A stretch of 64,000 bases of DNA from Guyparkeria hydrothermalis (GCF_023555385.1 NZ_JAJSED010000001.1:124001-188000), one strand, 5' to 3'. Numbered from the stretch's first letter, positions 44,073 through 55,042 are shown. Notes: generated by a model from the sequence alone, not told the origin. A program made the numbers and translations.

Positions 44073-45251
44073 GTGAGCGACTTTCTGCTGCCCACCTACA
44101 ACCGCCAGCCCGTCCGTTTCGCCCGTGGCGAGGGGCCGTACCTCTGGGACGAGCGGGGCGTGCAGTACCTGGATGCGGTCAGCGGCATTGCCGTGACCGG
44201 TCTGGGCCACGCGCATCCGGATCTGGCCGAGGCAATGTGCGATCAGGCCAAGACGCTGATCCACACCTCCAACCTCTACGGCATTCCCTGGCAGGAGACC
44301 CTCGGCGAACGGCTGGCGGCTCTGTCGGGCATGCAGAAGGTCTTCTTCGGCAATTCCGGCTCCGAGGCGAACGAGGCGGCCATCAAGCTCGCCCGTCTGC
44401 ACGGGCGTCGGCGCGAGATCGAGGCACCGAAGATCGCGGTCATGGAGCACAGCTTTCACGGCCGCACGCTGGCCGCGCTGTCGGCCACCGGCAACACGGC
44501 GATCCAGCAGGGCTTCGAGCCGCTGGTCGAGGGTTTCGTTCGCGTGCCCTATGGCGACATCGACGCGCTCGAGCGACTGGCGGATGACCCGACGATCGCC
44601 GCGGTGTTGCTCGAGCCGGTGCAGGGCGAGGGCGGCGTTCGTCCCGCACCCGAGGGCTATCTCGCCGCGGTGCGCGAGCTGTGCGACGCACAGGACTGGC
44701 TGATGATGGTCGACGAGGTCCAGACCGGCATCGCGCGCACCGGCCGCTGGTTCGGCTTCCAGCACGAGGCGGGCGTGTTGCCGGACGTGATGAGTCTCGC
44801 CAAGGGGCTGGGCAATGGCGTGCCGATCGGCGCCTGCCTGACCGCGGGGCGGGCCACCGACCTGTTCGCCCCGGGCAGCCACGGCTCGACCTTCGGCGGG
44901 AACCCGCTGGTCTGCCGTGCCGCCGCCACGGTGCTCGACGTGGTCGAGCGGGACGGCCTGGTCACTCGTGCCGAGCAGCTCGGGGAAAAGATTATGAACC
45001 GCATCCGCGAGGGCTTGTCGGAACTGTCTTCCTGCCGCGAGGTACGAGGCCGCGGTCTGATGATCGGCATCGAGCTGGATCGTCCGGCCGGAGAGCTCGT
45101 GGGGCGTGCGCTCGAGCAGGGTCTGCTGATCAACGTCACCGCTGGCTCGGTGGTCCGCCTGTTGCCGCCGATGATCCTGAGTGCCGCGCAGGCCGACCTG
45201 ATCGCCGATCGCGTCGTCGGCGTGATCCGCGACTGGTACGCGGCCAACTGA
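44073..45251 (+). CDS. argD: Acetylornithine aminotransferase
   Basis: A PLP-dependent class III aminotransferase, fourth step of arginine synthesis; ArgD often also serves lysine synthesis. Motifs: [37 protein letters not shown], the Asp in [18 protein letters not shown], and the PLP Lys in [15 protein letters not shown] chose the GTG at 44073, which has a GAGG box 6 bp upstream (392 aa). It is followed 53 bp later by argF. Confidence 0.93.
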   Translation: MSDFLLPTYNRQPVRFARGEGPYLWDERGVQYLDAVSGIAVTGLGHAHPDLAEAMCDQAKTLIHTSNLYGIPWQETLGERLAALSGMQKVFFGNSGSEANEAAIKLARLHGRRREIEAPKIAVMEHSFHGRTLAALSATGNTAIQQGFEPLVEGFVRVPYGDIDALERLADDPTIAAVLLEPVQGEGGVRPAPEGYLAAVRELCDAQDWLMMVDEVQTGIARTGRWFGFQHEAGVLPDVMSLAKGLGNGVPIGACLTAGRATDLFAPGSHGSTFGGNPLVCRAAATVLDVVERDGLVTRAEQLGEKIMNRIREGLSELSSCREVRGRGLMIGIELDRPAGELVGRALEQGLLINVTAGSVVRLLPPMILSAAQADLIADRVVGVIRDWYAAN

Positions 45252-45304
45252 TATTCCGGGGCGGCCCGCTGGGGCGGCTCCCCAACCGAATGAATCGAAA
45301 CGCT

Positions 45305-46228
<924 letters not shown>

Positions 46229-46258
46229 TCCACAGGGCGTCAGCCCGCATCGAGACAG

Positions 46259-46293
46259 AGACCGGTTTCCCGCAGGGGACCGGTCTTTTTTTC
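46259..46293 (+). terminator. Intrinsic terminator of argD-argF
   Basis: AGACCGGT (46257-46266 region) pairs with ACCGGTCT (46279-46286), with additional pairing of CCC and GGG in the loop. Seven T follow. It lies 30 bp after the argF stop. Confidence 0.9.
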
Positions 46294-46406
46294 GGACTAT
46301 TCTCTGCCTGTACCCCTTGTTCGCGCGACCGGGCAGTGGGGGTGGGGCCCGGTTTGCGGGCAGTGGCCAGCCGCACGGCTGGCGATCACAAGGGGAGGGT
46401 AGGGTC

Positions 46407-46793
46407 ATGCATATTGCGAAAGCGGACGTCCCTGTTCGGATCGATGTCCCTGGGGCCACGGTGCGCCAGCAGACGAACTTCGGCGACGTCAGCGGCTACG
46501 GAACGATGGGGGCGGAGTATTTTTCCTTCGGTGCCGGCACCGACATCACCGAGCTGCTGCACGGTCTGGAAGGGGATCTCTGCCAGAGCCCGCACTGGGG
46601 CTACGTGGTCAATGGAGCCATCACTGCGCTCTACGGGGATGGCGAGGAAGAGACATCGCGCACCGGCGATCTGTTTTACTGGCCGCCCGGGCACAGTGTC
46701 CGCGCGGAGGAAGCGACCGACATCGTGATGTTCAGTCCGCAGAAGGAACACGGGCAGGTGATCGACCACGTCGCCAGACAGGTTGGCGCCTGA
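46407..46793 (+). CDS. Cupin-domain protein, 128 aa
   Basis: A small single-domain cupin. The barrel is suggested by CQSPHWGYVVNGAITALYG and GDLFYWPPGHSV, which match the two cupin motifs loosely (HWGYVVNG, PPGHSVRAEE). Metal binding is possible through the His residues. The start has a GGGGAGGGT box. The substrate is unknown, and it does not resemble ectoine synthase closely. It lies between argF and argA but behind the argF terminator. Confidence 0.8.
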   Translation: MHIAKADVPVRIDVPGATVRQQTNFGDVSGYGTMGAEYFSFGAGTDITELLHGLEGDLCQSPHWGYVVNGAITALYGDGEEETSRTGDLFYWPPGHSVRAEEATDIVMFSPQKEHGQVIDHVARQVGA

Positions 46794-46917
46794 GGCCATC
46801 ATCGACGGGCCCGGCCGGTGGAGAGCGGTCGCCGGGCGGGCCACTTCATGTTCGCCGCCGCGACCGGTATCCTGCTTTCATCGTCAATCCCGCGTGGAAG
46901 CGGCTTCGGAGACATTC

Positions 46918-48264
46918 GTGAGCGACAGCAAGGATACTGCCCTCAACGCGACCTGCCAGCCCAGCGGCGAAGCGCGGGTGCTCGTGCGCGGCCTCAGGGA
47001 TGCCGTGCCCTACATCCGCGAGCACGAGAACCATGTCTTCGTGGTTGCGTTCGGCGGCGAGGCGCTCGACGAACCGGCGAGCTTCGAACGCCTCATCCGC
47101 GATATCGTCCTGATCGCTGATCTCGGTGTGCGTCTGGTGCTGGTCCCCGGGGCTCGCCCGCAGATCAATCGCCGCTTCCAGGAGGCCGGTTTCGAGGAGC
47201 GCTTCCACGGTGGTTTGCGGGTCACCGAGCCGGCCATGATCGACCCGCTGACCGAGGCGGTCGGTGCGGTGCAGTTCGACGTGATCTCCTGGCTCTCAGC
47301 GCGTCTGAGTCTCGCCTCGGGGTCGGGACTGGCCCAGCGGGTGCTGACCGGCAATTTCGTTACCGCTCGCCCCATGGGCGTGATCGACGGTGTGGATCTC
47401 GGCCATACCGGGGCGGTGCGGCGCGTGGACGTCGAGGGCGTGCGCGACGCGCTGGGTGACGGCTCGATCGTGGTCCAGTCGAACATCGGCTACTCGCCCA
47501 CCGGCGAGCTGTTCAACCTGCGTGCCGAGGACGTCGCCGAGAGCATGGCGGTGGCACTCGGTGCCGACAAGCTGATCTTCCTCACTGACCCGCTCGACGA
47601 TCTGTCGACGGCGATGAGCCTGGCCGAGGTCGAGGGCCTGTTGGAGCGCGAGGGCGAACGGCTGTCGACCGAATTCCAGCTGCACCTGCACAGTGCCGTG
47701 CGCGCCTGTTCCAAGGGGGTCGACCGCATCCACCTGGTCGACCGTGAGGTCGACGGCGCGCTGCTGGTCGAGCTCTACACCCGCGATGGCTGCGGCACGC
47801 TGATCACCGCGGAGGCCTACGAGCGCATCCGTCCGGCAACCCTCGACGATATCGGCGGCATTCTCGCCCTGATCGAGCCGATGGAGCAGGCGGGCGTGCT
47901 GGTGCGCCGCTCGCGCGAGCAGCTGGAATTGGAAACCGACCGTTTCGTGGTGATCGACAGAGATGGCGACATCATTGCCTGCGCGGCGCTCTATCCCTTC
48001 CCCGAGGACGGTACCGCCGAGCTCGCCGCGCTGGTGGTCCACCCGGCCTACCAGGGTGGCGGACGTGCCGCGCGGCTGCTGGCCTTCATGGAAAGCCGTG
48101 CCCGCTCGCTCGGGTTGAAATCCGTCTTCCTGCTCTCGACCCAGACCATGGCCTTTTTCCGCGAGAAAGGCTTCGCCGACGAGAGCCTCGAGAACCTGCC
48201 TTCCCAGCGCCGCGCGCTCTACAACCTCAAGCGCAACTCGCGCATCTTCCGCAAGTGGCTGTAA
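46918..48264 (+). CDS. argA: N-acetylglutamate synthase
   Basis: First step of arginine synthesis and the usual point of feedback inhibition. The 448-aa fusion has an N-terminal amino-acid-kinase domain (LVLVPGARPQINRRF, AVGAVQFDVISWL) that binds arginine, and a C-terminal GNAT domain (ALVVHPAYQGGGRAARLLAFM). The ending LYNLKRNSRIF is typical. The GTG at 46918 has a GGAGA box. argA is near argD-argF here, so arginine genes are clustered. Confidence 0.95.
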   Translation: MSDSKDTALNATCQPSGEARVLVRGLRDAVPYIREHENHVFVVAFGGEALDEPASFERLIRDIVLIADLGVRLVLVPGARPQINRRFQEAGFEERFHGGLRVTEPAMIDPLTEAVGAVQFDVISWLSARLSLASGSGLAQRVLTGNFVTARPMGVIDGVDLGHTGAVRRVDVEGVRDALGDGSIVVQSNIGYSPTGELFNLRAEDVAESMAVALGADKLIFLTDPLDDLSTAMSLAEVEGLLEREGERLSTEFQLHLHSAVRACSKGVDRIHLVDREVDGALLVELYTRDGCGTLITAEAYERIRPATLDDIGGILALIEPMEQAGVLVRRSREQLELETDRFVVIDRDGDIIACAALYPFPEDGTAELAALVVHPAYQGGGRAARLLAFMESRARSLGLKSVFLLSTQTMAFFREKGFADESLENLPSQRRALYNLKRNSRIFRKWL

Positions 48265-48277
48265 CCCCGGCCACGCC

Positions 48278-49072
48278 GTGACACGCTTGCACGAAATGGC
48301 CGGGCGAGCCACCTCAGCGGTGATGGTGGTCGCCGCGCCGGACGACCCTGCCGGATTGGCGGCCTTTGCCGCCGATCACGGGCTGGTGTGCGTGGAATCC
48401 CGTGAGGCGGTGCCGCCCGACCAGTTCGTGCTGGCCGCCGAGACCGGCCGCGTCGGGCTGTTTCCACCGGCCGCCCGCCCCGATCTTGGCCATGTGCCGC
48501 TGGCGATCGATTTCGCCGACCGGGCCTATGCCCGCCCGCTGACCCGTAAGGATGCCCTGGCACGGGCGACCGGTTGGAAAGGTGGCTTCCGCCCGCCGGT
48601 GATCGATCTGACCGCCGGTCTGGGACGGGACGCCTGGGCGCTGGCTGCCGGTGGCTGCCGGGTAGTCGCGGTCGAGCGGCACCCCGTGGTTCATTGCCTG
48701 TTGGCGGACGCACTGGCCCGCGCGGCCGACGATCCGGCGCTGGCAGACGTCGCTGCACGTATCACCCTGGTTGCTGGCGATGTGCTTTCCGAGGAGCCAC
48801 CGGACGTCTCCGCCTCATCGGAGACGGTCTGGTACCTCGACCCGATGTTCCCCGAGCGCAAGAAGTCCGCTTTGGTGAAAAAGCCCATGCGGATCTTTCA
48901 TCATCTGGTGGGCGAGGATGCAGACTCGGTGGCTCTGTTCGCTTGGGCGCGCCGTCAGCCCGGCACCCGCTGGGTGGTCAAGCGTCCGCCCGGCGCACCC
49001 ACGATCGACGCGACCGCTCCGGACATCGATTACCGTTCCGGGCGACTACGCTTCGACGTGTACCTGGGCTGA
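48278..49072 (+). CDS. rsmJ: 16S rRNA (guanine-1516-N2) methyltransferase
   Basis: Methylates G1516 of 16S rRNA. The SAM motif is VIDLTAGLGRDAWALAAGG, and the family-specific segment is WYLDPMFPERKKSALVKKPMR. The C-terminus includes WVVKRPPGAPTI. At 264 aa from a GTG start it fits RsmJ. It follows argA by 13 bp and is probably cotranscribed. Confidence 0.94.
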   Translation: MTRLHEMAGRATSAVMVVAAPDDPAGLAAFAADHGLVCVESREAVPPDQFVLAAETGRVGLFPPAARPDLGHVPLAIDFADRAYARPLTRKDALARATGWKGGFRPPVIDLTAGLGRDAWALAAGGCRVVAVERHPVVHCLLADALARAADDPALADVAARITLVAGDVLSEEPPDVSASSETVWYLDPMFPERKKSALVKKPMRIFHHLVGEDADSVALFAWARRQPGTRWVVKRPPGAPTIDATAPDIDYRSGRLRFDVYLG

Positions 49073-49904
49073 TCCAGGGCGGTTGGCGATACCGGTGTTC
49101 AAGGGGCGCTTAACTCACCCCTGAACATCGAAAGCCACCCCGCTTTCCGCTGGGTTCGTGGCTTTCCTGCCACTCCTTCTTACCCTGCCTCTCGCCATGA
49201 ACCCGCATTTCGTCCCTACCGCTTTAGCAGCTGTCGCTAGCCGAATCGTTCCGGTGACTGGTCTTCCATCTGCCCGGAACCGATGACATCTGGCGATCTC
49301 TCCGAGAACGGCCCGGGGACCCACGGGGGCCGGGCCTCGCTGCTACGAGGCGGGATGGTCTCTGTTCGGGGCGGGAGAGAGGATGCTGTCCGATTCCGGT
49401 TATCGAAGGCGTAGTGATGTTAATAAAGTAATGCCTCATCGCTGCGGTCTGATTATCTTGTATCGCGATATCCCAGTGTATTGAACCAACCCAGTACGGA
49501 TATGGTCTACCGCACTGACTTAGGTAGCCGCACCTATTTGATGTCGTATATATATGCCTTTGGCTACGCCGGTGTTGTTCGTCTTACGGAGTGAGATGAA
49601 TTTCGTGCGTGGGAGGGCGCGGCAATCCACGGTCATGTAATGGGCGACGTGGAAGGAAAGAGGTACGCCTGACTCTAAAAGGAGTTTGCGGATGAGCAAT
49701 TCTAATTGAAGAAAAACTTCCTATCTGGGTTGAGGGGGACGGTTCTCCCGTGTGTGATGTTTCCTCGTATGAATGAGAAGGCTGAGGACAGCCATGGCGG
49801 AAGAGCAGGAAGGGTTGATAACAGACGATTGCCTTCCCATACGAAAGATCTAGTCGACCCGTCCCTGTGTTTTGCCACGTTTGATAAATTTTGGTGGGTT
49901 TTAT
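49073..49904. other. 832-bp low-GC spacer before the polysaccharide genes
   Basis: No convincing gene longer than a few codons was found. Base composition falls from the GC-rich norm to AT-rich patches, including a TATATATA run around 49547. Two inverted repeats lie near the rsmJ end: an imperfect one at 49097-49125, and GAAAGCCAC with GTGGCTTTC spanning 49130-49167. Near 49692 a five-codon frame (MSNSN) follows a strong AAAAGGAG box and could be a leader peptide or the remnant of a broken gene. Confidence 0.55.
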
Positions 49905-51014
49905 ATGTCAAGCAAAGAGCGGGCAATAGATATTGTCAGGGATCTTGCGATATACAACGAGGAGTTTTCCCTTGACGTTTCTCATGGGTTGATGAGGCTG
50001 GCCGCTGATCACAGGCCGCACGGACCTTTGATTAAGCAAAAGATTTTCGAGTATGAAGAGAAAAAACCTGAACCGTTTTATATGGACAATAGAACCCGTG
50101 TCGGCCTCTATATCGGCAAGAGCGAGATGGGCAAGCTTCATCACGAAGGGAAGAAGCTGAAGGCACGCCAGGGTTACGTGCGGAGCGAGGTGAACGCATT
50201 TTCTGTGAAGACGTCGGATCAGGCGGTCACGGTCGGCAGCTATGTCGAGGACATGACCGATTTCCTGAAAGCCTGTGCCAAGGATGAAGACAGCGTGCTG
50301 GTCAAGTTCGGAGACAAGGCGCTGGATAAAGCCGAAAAGATGCTCGGCCCGGTTTTTGTGAAGAGTCGGCCGATTGGTGGCCATGGCGTCGTTTTGAAGT
50401 TGAACAAGTTCCGCCACTGGCGCGGCCTGTCGCCGTCCGATTATTTCCTGTGGGGGGAAAAGGACTCAGGTGTTGTCTGGAGAGGTCAGCCAACCGGCAC
50501 GCATGTGAATCGAAGCCTGTCCTGGGACGATAATGTCAGGTTGAATTTCGTTAAGCGATATTCGAAAAACCATGATGTCGGTTTTTCCAAGCTCGGTCCG
50601 CAGGGCGTTCGCGTTTGCGAGCCTTACGTCAAGGGTTTTACCGCCAAGAAGGAGCAGTTGAAGAGCAAGTACATCGTGAGCCTGGAAGGGAATGACGTTG
50701 CAACCAATCTGAAATGGGTGCTGGCGTCAAACTCGGTTCCAATCATGCCGCGACCGACGTTCGAGAGCTGGCTGCTGGAGTCGCAGCTGATTCCCTATGT
50801 GCACTATGTCCCGCTTAGCGATGACCTCGACGACCTGGACGAGGTTTACGAATGGTGTCTGAACAATGATGACCATTGCCGGCAGATCGCTGAAAATGGC
50901 AAACGCTACATGCGGATGTTCTTAGACGAGGAAAATGAAAAAGAGATATTCCGGATGATTTATTCTGAGTATAAGAAAATCGTTGGACTCGAACATGACA
51001 AGTCAGTTGCGTAG
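49905..51014 (+). CDS. Glycosyltransferase family 90 (CAP10-like)
   Basis: A 369-aa cytoplasmic or peripheral sugar transferase. The C-terminal half has the GT90/CAP10 pattern: [21 protein letters not shown], then [25 protein letters not shown]. Known members add xylose or glucose in capsules and LPS; the acceptor here is unknown. The ATG at 49905 has only a weak ribosome site. Codon use is more AT-rich than the flanks, which suggests acquisition by transfer. It is paired with a UDP-glucose dehydrogenase 23 bp downstream. Confidence 0.85.
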   Translation: MSSKERAIDIVRDLAIYNEEFSLDVSHGLMRLAADHRPHGPLIKQKIFEYEEKKPEPFYMDNRTRVGLYIGKSEMGKLHHEGKKLKARQGYVRSEVNAFSVKTSDQAVTVGSYVEDMTDFLKACAKDEDSVLVKFGDKALDKAEKMLGPVFVKSRPIGGHGVVLKLNKFRHWRGLSPSDYFLWGEKDSGVVWRGQPTGTHVNRSLSWDDNVRLNFVKRYSKNHDVGFSKLGPQGVRVCEPYVKGFTAKKEQLKSKYIVSLEGNDVATNLKWVLASNSVPIMPRPTFESWLLESQLIPYVHYVPLSDDLDDLDEVYEWCLNNDDHCRQIAENGKRYMRMFLDEENEKEIFRMIYSEYKKIVGLEHDKSVA

Positions 51015-51037
51015 CTTTTCCGGTAAATAGTTTATAT

Positions 51038-52210
51038 ATGATCAAGGTTGCAATTGCCGGAACGGGTTACGTCGGTCTGTCGAATGCCGTTTTGCTGGCT
51101 CAGCATAACGAGGTGACGGCCGTCGATCTGCTCGAGGAAAAGGTAGCGCTCATTAACGACCGGCAATCGCCGATCGAAGACGCGGAAATCAGCGACTTTC
51201 TCGCCAACAAGTCACTGAACCTCAAGGCCACGCTCGATCAGCAGTCAGCCTACCGGGATGCGGACTTCGTGATCATCGCCACCCCGACGGACTACGACCC
51301 GGAAACCAATACCTTCGATACGCGCAGCGTGGAAGCAGTCACTCAGTCGGTGATGTCGATCAATCCGGCCGCCGTGATGGTGATCAAGTCGACCGTACCG
51401 GTGGGCTATACGGAGGACGCTTGCAAGCGTTTTGGGACTAAGAACCTGATTTTCTCGCCGGAGTTTCTACGCGAAGGGCAGGCGCTAAAGGATAATCTCT
51501 ATCCGTCGCGGATTGTCATCGGAGAGCGATCGGAGCGGGCAGAGACCTTTGCCCGTCTGCTGCAGGAAGGCGCACTCAAGGCGGATATTCCCACGCTGTT
51601 TACGGACAGCACCGAGGCGGAAGCCATCAAGCTGTTTGCCAATACGTATCTCGCCATGCGTGTGGCGTACTTCAACGAGCTCGACTCCTACGCCGAAACA
51701 CACGGTCTGGACACTCGTCAGGTTATCGAGGGTGTTGGGTTGGACCCACGCATCGGCAAGCACTACAACAACCCCAGTTTCGGTTATGGCGGCTATTGCC
51801 TGCCCAAGGACACCAAGCAGCTGTTGGCCAATTATCAGGACGTTCCCAGCAACCTGATCCGGGCAATCGTCGATGCCAACCGCACGCGCAAGGACTTTAT
51901 TGCCGACTCCGTATTGAAGCGCGAGCCTAAGGTCGTTGGCATCTATCGCCTGATCATGAAGGCGGGTTCGGATAACTTCCGCGCCAGCGCCATGCAAGGC
52001 GTGATGAAGCGTATCAAGGCGAAGGGCATCGAGATCGTCGTCTACGAGCCGGTGCTGGAGGAGACCGAGTTCTTCGGTTCCGACGTGGTCAACGACCTCG
52101 AGGCGTTCAAGCAGCGCAGCGATCTGATCCTTGCGAATCGCCTGACCTCTGAAATCCAGGATGTGGCTGACAGGGTCTACACGCGGGATTTGTTCAACAG
52201 TGACGCATAG
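51038..52210 (+). CDS. ugd: UDP-glucose 6-dehydrogenase
   Basis: Oxidises UDP-glucose to UDP-glucuronate for surface polysaccharides. NAD site: [18 protein letters not shown]. Catalytic region: [12 protein letters not shown] and the Cys254 motif [13 protein letters not shown]. At 390 aa it belongs to the short bacterial form (capsule-type). It follows the GT90 gene on the same strand. The pair probably supplies and uses a sugar nucleotide for capsule or LPS decoration. The rest of such a locus is not in this window. Confidence 0.95.
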   Translation: MIKVAIAGTGYVGLSNAVLLAQHNEVTAVDLLEEKVALINDRQSPIEDAEISDFLANKSLNLKATLDQQSAYRDADFVIIATPTDYDPETNTFDTRSVEAVTQSVMSINPAAVMVIKSTVPVGYTEDACKRFGTKNLIFSPEFLREGQALKDNLYPSRIVIGERSERAETFARLLQEGALKADIPTLFTDSTEAEAIKLFANTYLAMRVAYFNELDSYAETHGLDTRQVIEGVGLDPRIGKHYNNPSFGYGGYCLPKDTKQLLANYQDVPSNLIRAIVDANRTRKDFIADSVLKREPKVVGIYRLIMKAGSDNFRASAMQGVMKRIKAKGIEIVVYEPVLEETEFFGSDVVNDLEAFKQRSDLILANRLTSEIQDVADRVYTRDLFNSDA

Positions 52211-52308
52211 CGCCCGGTGCTCTCTGCTTGTGGCTCCACGGAGAACGACTCGCTAGGAGGATTGCCCGAACCCGCTCAGGTCCGGTGACGGGACGGGCCG
52301 AGCGCCAG

Positions 52309-52752
52309 TCAGTCTGCGCCGGCCTGTTCGCTCATCTCCCGCCGATACCGGGTGGCGAGTTCCTGTTTCTCCGTGTCGTCGAGCACCTTCCCGGCTTGCT
52401 GGAACACCTGGTGCTCTTCTTCCTCGAGGTGGTGAAGCACCTTTTCGCGGAGCGTCTTGGCGTGCGTCAGCCATGCCGGCGAACTGGGTGCCGTGTGCTC
52501 CAGGGTCTCGAGGATCTCGTCGATCTCGTGATGCTCGGCAATGCTGTGCCGGGCCTGTTCCTGGGTGAGATCCGCCTGCATCAGCGGGACGTAGAAGTAC
52601 TGCTCTTCGGCATTTTCGTGGTGGACCAGCGCATCTCGTGTCGCTTGCAGGAGCTTCGCGCGCCGCTCGCTGTCGCCGTGGGTTTGCGTCAGCTGGTCGA
52701 GGAGGTCGCGTTGGACGTCGTGATCTTCACGCAGCGCTTCGAATATGTTCAC
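52309..52752 (-). CDS. Hemerythrin-domain protein, 147 aa
   Basis: A cytoplasmic four-helix protein with HHE-type metal ligands: IFEALREDHDVQRDLL, ALVHHENAEEQYFY, IAEHHEIDEIL and VLHHLEEEEHQVF. These give the His/Glu pattern for a diiron site. It is unrelated in detail to the hemerythrin gene beside nnrS. The GTG at 52752 follows a GAGGAG box and starts directly with the first helix. A role in oxygen, iron or redox stress is inferred from family only. Confidence 0.86.
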   Translation of the reverse strand: MNIFEALREDHDVQRDLLDQLTQTHGDSERRAKLLQATRDALVHHENAEEQYFYVPLMQADLTQEQARHSIAEHHEIDEILETLEHTAPSSPAWLTHAKTLREKVLHHLEEEEHQVFQQAGKVLDDTEKQELATRYRREMSEQAGAD

Positions 52753-52930
52753 GGGGTGTCTCCTCTCTGTTCGCGTCGGTTGCCGAGCCGGGCCCAACAT
52801 CGGACCGCGCCTCGACCATAGTCGTCGCATGCCTGGATAACCAACCCGAACCCGAGTGCCGTTCAGTCCGGCGAGAGTCCATCAGGTGATCTACGGTTAG
52901 CCTTGCCATTCACTTTGGAAGCTACGCGGT

Positions 52931-53737
52931 ATGCGTCCGTACGAATGTCACACCGTCCCCTGGCTCTCGATTCGGTTTCTCCGCTTTGGTGATCGGGTAG
53001 TCAGGGCGTTCGCGTTTGCCCTGTTGGTTCTCCTGTTGCCCGGGTGCGACCTGCCGCGGGACATCGAGGGGACGCAAGATCAGGTGCGGGAGGGCACCTT
53101 GCGTGTCGGGGTGATCGACGATGCTGCCCCTTGGGCGAGGTGGTCCTCCGGTGAGCCACAGGGCGTCGAGGCCGTGCTGGTCCGTGACCTCGCCCGGCAA
53201 CTGAAGGCCGACGTACAGTGGGTCGAGGGCTCGGATACCGAGGTGTTTCGCGCGTTGGCCGCGTTCGAGCTTGATTTGGTGATCGGCGGCCTTGAACGCA
53301 CATCCCCGTGGCGAAAGGAGGTTGCGTTGAGCCGTCCGTACTTAGTCTCTCGGGTGATGGTGGGATGGCCACCGAACCGGAACGCAAAGCAGGATCTGGA
53401 CGGAATCCGGATTGCCGTGAAGCCCCACACTTCGGTGGTGAAAAAGCTGAAGGATCGTGGCGCCGTGCCGGCGACCTTGAACGCCGACGGGAGTTTGCCG
53501 CTTGCCGCGCCCGAATGGCAGATCCGTGCCCGAGGTTTGACCCCACACGAACCGATTCTCGAAACCCGCAAGCGCGTGTTCGCGTTGCCACCGGGCGAAA
53601 ACCGCTGGCTCCACACCGTCCAGCGCTTCCTGTTCGAAAGGCAAGACGATGTCCCGGCGATGATTCAGGCGCAGCTTTCAGGCACAGCGTCGGGAGCGCA
53701 GGCTGCGTCGTCCCGGGTTGAAGGAGGCGCGCAATGA
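52931..53737 (+). CDS. Periplasmic solute-binding lipoprotein, family 3
   Basis: A 268-aa protein with a lipoprotein signal (ALLVLLLPGCD, lipidated Cys at about residue 39). A family-3 binding fold follows: GTLRVGVIDDAAPWA, VEAVLVRDLARQLKADVQWV, and FRALAAFELDLVIGGLERTSPW. Family-3 proteins usually feed amino-acid ABC importers, but no permease or ATPase is near. Instead the gene overlaps a CDF-type transporter by 4 bp. The ligand is unknown. Confidence 0.82.
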   Translation: MRPYECHTVPWLSIRFLRFGDRVVRAFAFALLVLLLPGCDLPRDIEGTQDQVREGTLRVGVIDDAAPWARWSSGEPQGVEAVLVRDLARQLKADVQWVEGSDTEVFRALAAFELDLVIGGLERTSPWRKEVALSRPYLVSRVMVGWPPNRNAKQDLDGIRIAVKPHTSVVKKLKDRGAVPATLNADGSLPLAAPEWQIRARGLTPHEPILETRKRVFALPPGENRWLHTVQRFLFERQDDVPAMIQAQLSGTASGAQAASSRVEGGAQ

Positions 53738-54672
53738 ACACGCTCACCAGTCGTTTCGAAGTCCCCGAACGCCTCGAAAAGGATCTGCGCCGCGCCTATA
53801 TCCTTGAGGGCATTACCGTCCTTTACGGATTGAGCGTGGTGACGGTGATGTATCTGGTGATGGGGTCCAGTCAGGCGATGAAGGCAGCCTGGTTGGAAGA
53901 TCTGATCAGTCTCGTCCCCGCCATCGTGGTGCTCGTCGGCCTGCGCATGCGCACCCGTCCGCCTAACGAGACATACCCCTACGGTTTTCACCGGGCCTTG
54001 GGTATTTCGTTCCAGGTTGCTTCTCTTGCGCTGTGCGCTGTCGGTTTCTACGTGGTGTACGACTCCGCGACGAGCCTCATTGCCGCCGAACACCCCACCA
54101 TCGGCACGCTGCAACTCTTCGGTCATCCCGTCTGGTTGGGATGGTTGATGTTGCCGGCGTTGGCATACAGCGCGCTACCTGCCAGCGTCCTCGGCTACCT
54201 GAAGCTGGGGCCGGCCAAGGCGTTGCACAACAAGGCGATGGTTGCCGATGCGACGATGCAGAAGGCGGACTGGATGACCTCGGCCGCTGCCGCCGTGGGG
54301 ATTATGGGCATCGCGTTCGGCTACTGGTGGGCGGACAGCGTGGCGGCCCTGGTGATCGGCCTGGATGTGCTGAAGGATGGCATGACCCACCTGAAAACCA
54401 GCGTGTTCGACTTGATGGATCGCCGACCGGAAACCGTCGAAGGCGAACCGCACGAGCTGCCGGAAAAGGTCGAGAAACGCATCGCCGAACTGCCCTGGGT
54501 GAGCCGGGTGGACGTCCGGATGCGCGAGGCCGGGCAGGTCTTTTTCGGTGAGGCGTATGTCGAGCCGGTCGATGACCGGTTGCCGACCGAGCGGACGGCA
54601 GAAGCAATCGAATGTGCCAGAGCGGTCGACTGGCGCATGCACGATCTGACGGTGGAACTCGTGCGCCCGTGA
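53734..54672 (+). CDS. Cation diffusion facilitator family transporter, atypical metal site
   Basis: A 312-aa inner-membrane protein with about six helices and a C-terminal cytoplasmic ferredoxin-like domain (KRIAELPWVSRVDVRMREAGQVFFGEAYVEP). YPYGFHRALG is the CDF helix-3 signature. The metal site of canonical members is Asp-x3-Asp in helix 2 and His-x3-Asp in helix 5. Here the alignment gives Asp56 with Leu60 and Met175 with Asp179, so half the ligands are missing or changed. It may carry another metal or a different cation. It is coupled to the solute-binding lipoprotein gene. Confidence 0.82.
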   Translation: MNTLTSRFEVPERLEKDLRRAYILEGITVLYGLSVVTVMYLVMGSSQAMKAAWLEDLISLVPAIVVLVGLRMRTRPPNETYPYGFHRALGISFQVASLALCAVGFYVVYDSATSLIAAEHPTIGTLQLFGHPVWLGWLMLPALAYSALPASVLGYLKLGPAKALHNKAMVADATMQKADWMTSAAAAVGIMGIAFGYWWADSVAALVIGLDVLKDGMTHLKTSVFDLMDRRPETVEGEPHELPEKVEKRIAELPWVSRVDVRMREAGQVFFGEAYVEPVDDRLPTERTAEAIECARAVDWRMHDLTVELVRP

Positions 54673-54759
54673 TCTTTTCCCAGTGATCGAGGGCAACGTC
54701 CTGTCCTGTCCGGTCAGCCGGGACGAAACGGCATGACCATGTCACGACGGAGGTAGACC

Positions 54760-55011
54760 ATGACCAAGAACCACGGCAACAGCATCAAGGACGACGAACA
54801 GTACGAAGCCCTTCGTGACGAAGGCATGAGCAAGGAAAAGGCCGCTCGGATCGCTAACAGCGATCGATCGGAGGCCGGCGAGCGCGGCGGCGAAAGCCCT
54901 CCCTACGAGGACTGGACCAAGGACGAGCTGTATGACAAGGCCGACCAGGTCGGTATCGAAGGCCGGTCAAAGATGGACAAGGACGAGCTGATTCGCGCCC
55001 TGAGGAGATGA
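54760..55011 (+). CDS. Small protein with Rho N-terminal/SAP-like domain
   Basis: An 83-aa hydrophilic protein. The N-terminal half has the pattern KDDEQYEALRDEGMSKEKAARIAN, common in small bacterial stress proteins. The C-terminal WTKDELYDKADQVGIEGRSKM matches the Rho termination factor N-terminal (SAP-like) helix-extended-loop-helix. It may bind nucleic acid. The start follows an ACGGAGG box. It is convergent with the 679-aa gene. Confidence 0.85.
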   Translation: MTKNHGNSIKDDEQYEALRDEGMSKEKAARIANSDRSEAGERGGESPPYEDWTKDELYDKADQVGIEGRSKMDKDELIRALRR

Positions 55012-55042
55012 CGGGCCGAAGGCCGGCCTGCGGGCGCCGGGA

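Noticed and set aside
46407-46793. A second ectoine synthase
   Set aside because: The protein is a cupin of similar size, but it lacks the EctC N-terminal and barrel signatures; only the fold class is shared.
49706-49975. An 89-codon frame overlapping the GT90 start
   Set aside because: It begins with TTG inside gene-free DNA, overlaps the GT90 N-terminus in another frame, and shows no recognisable protein features.
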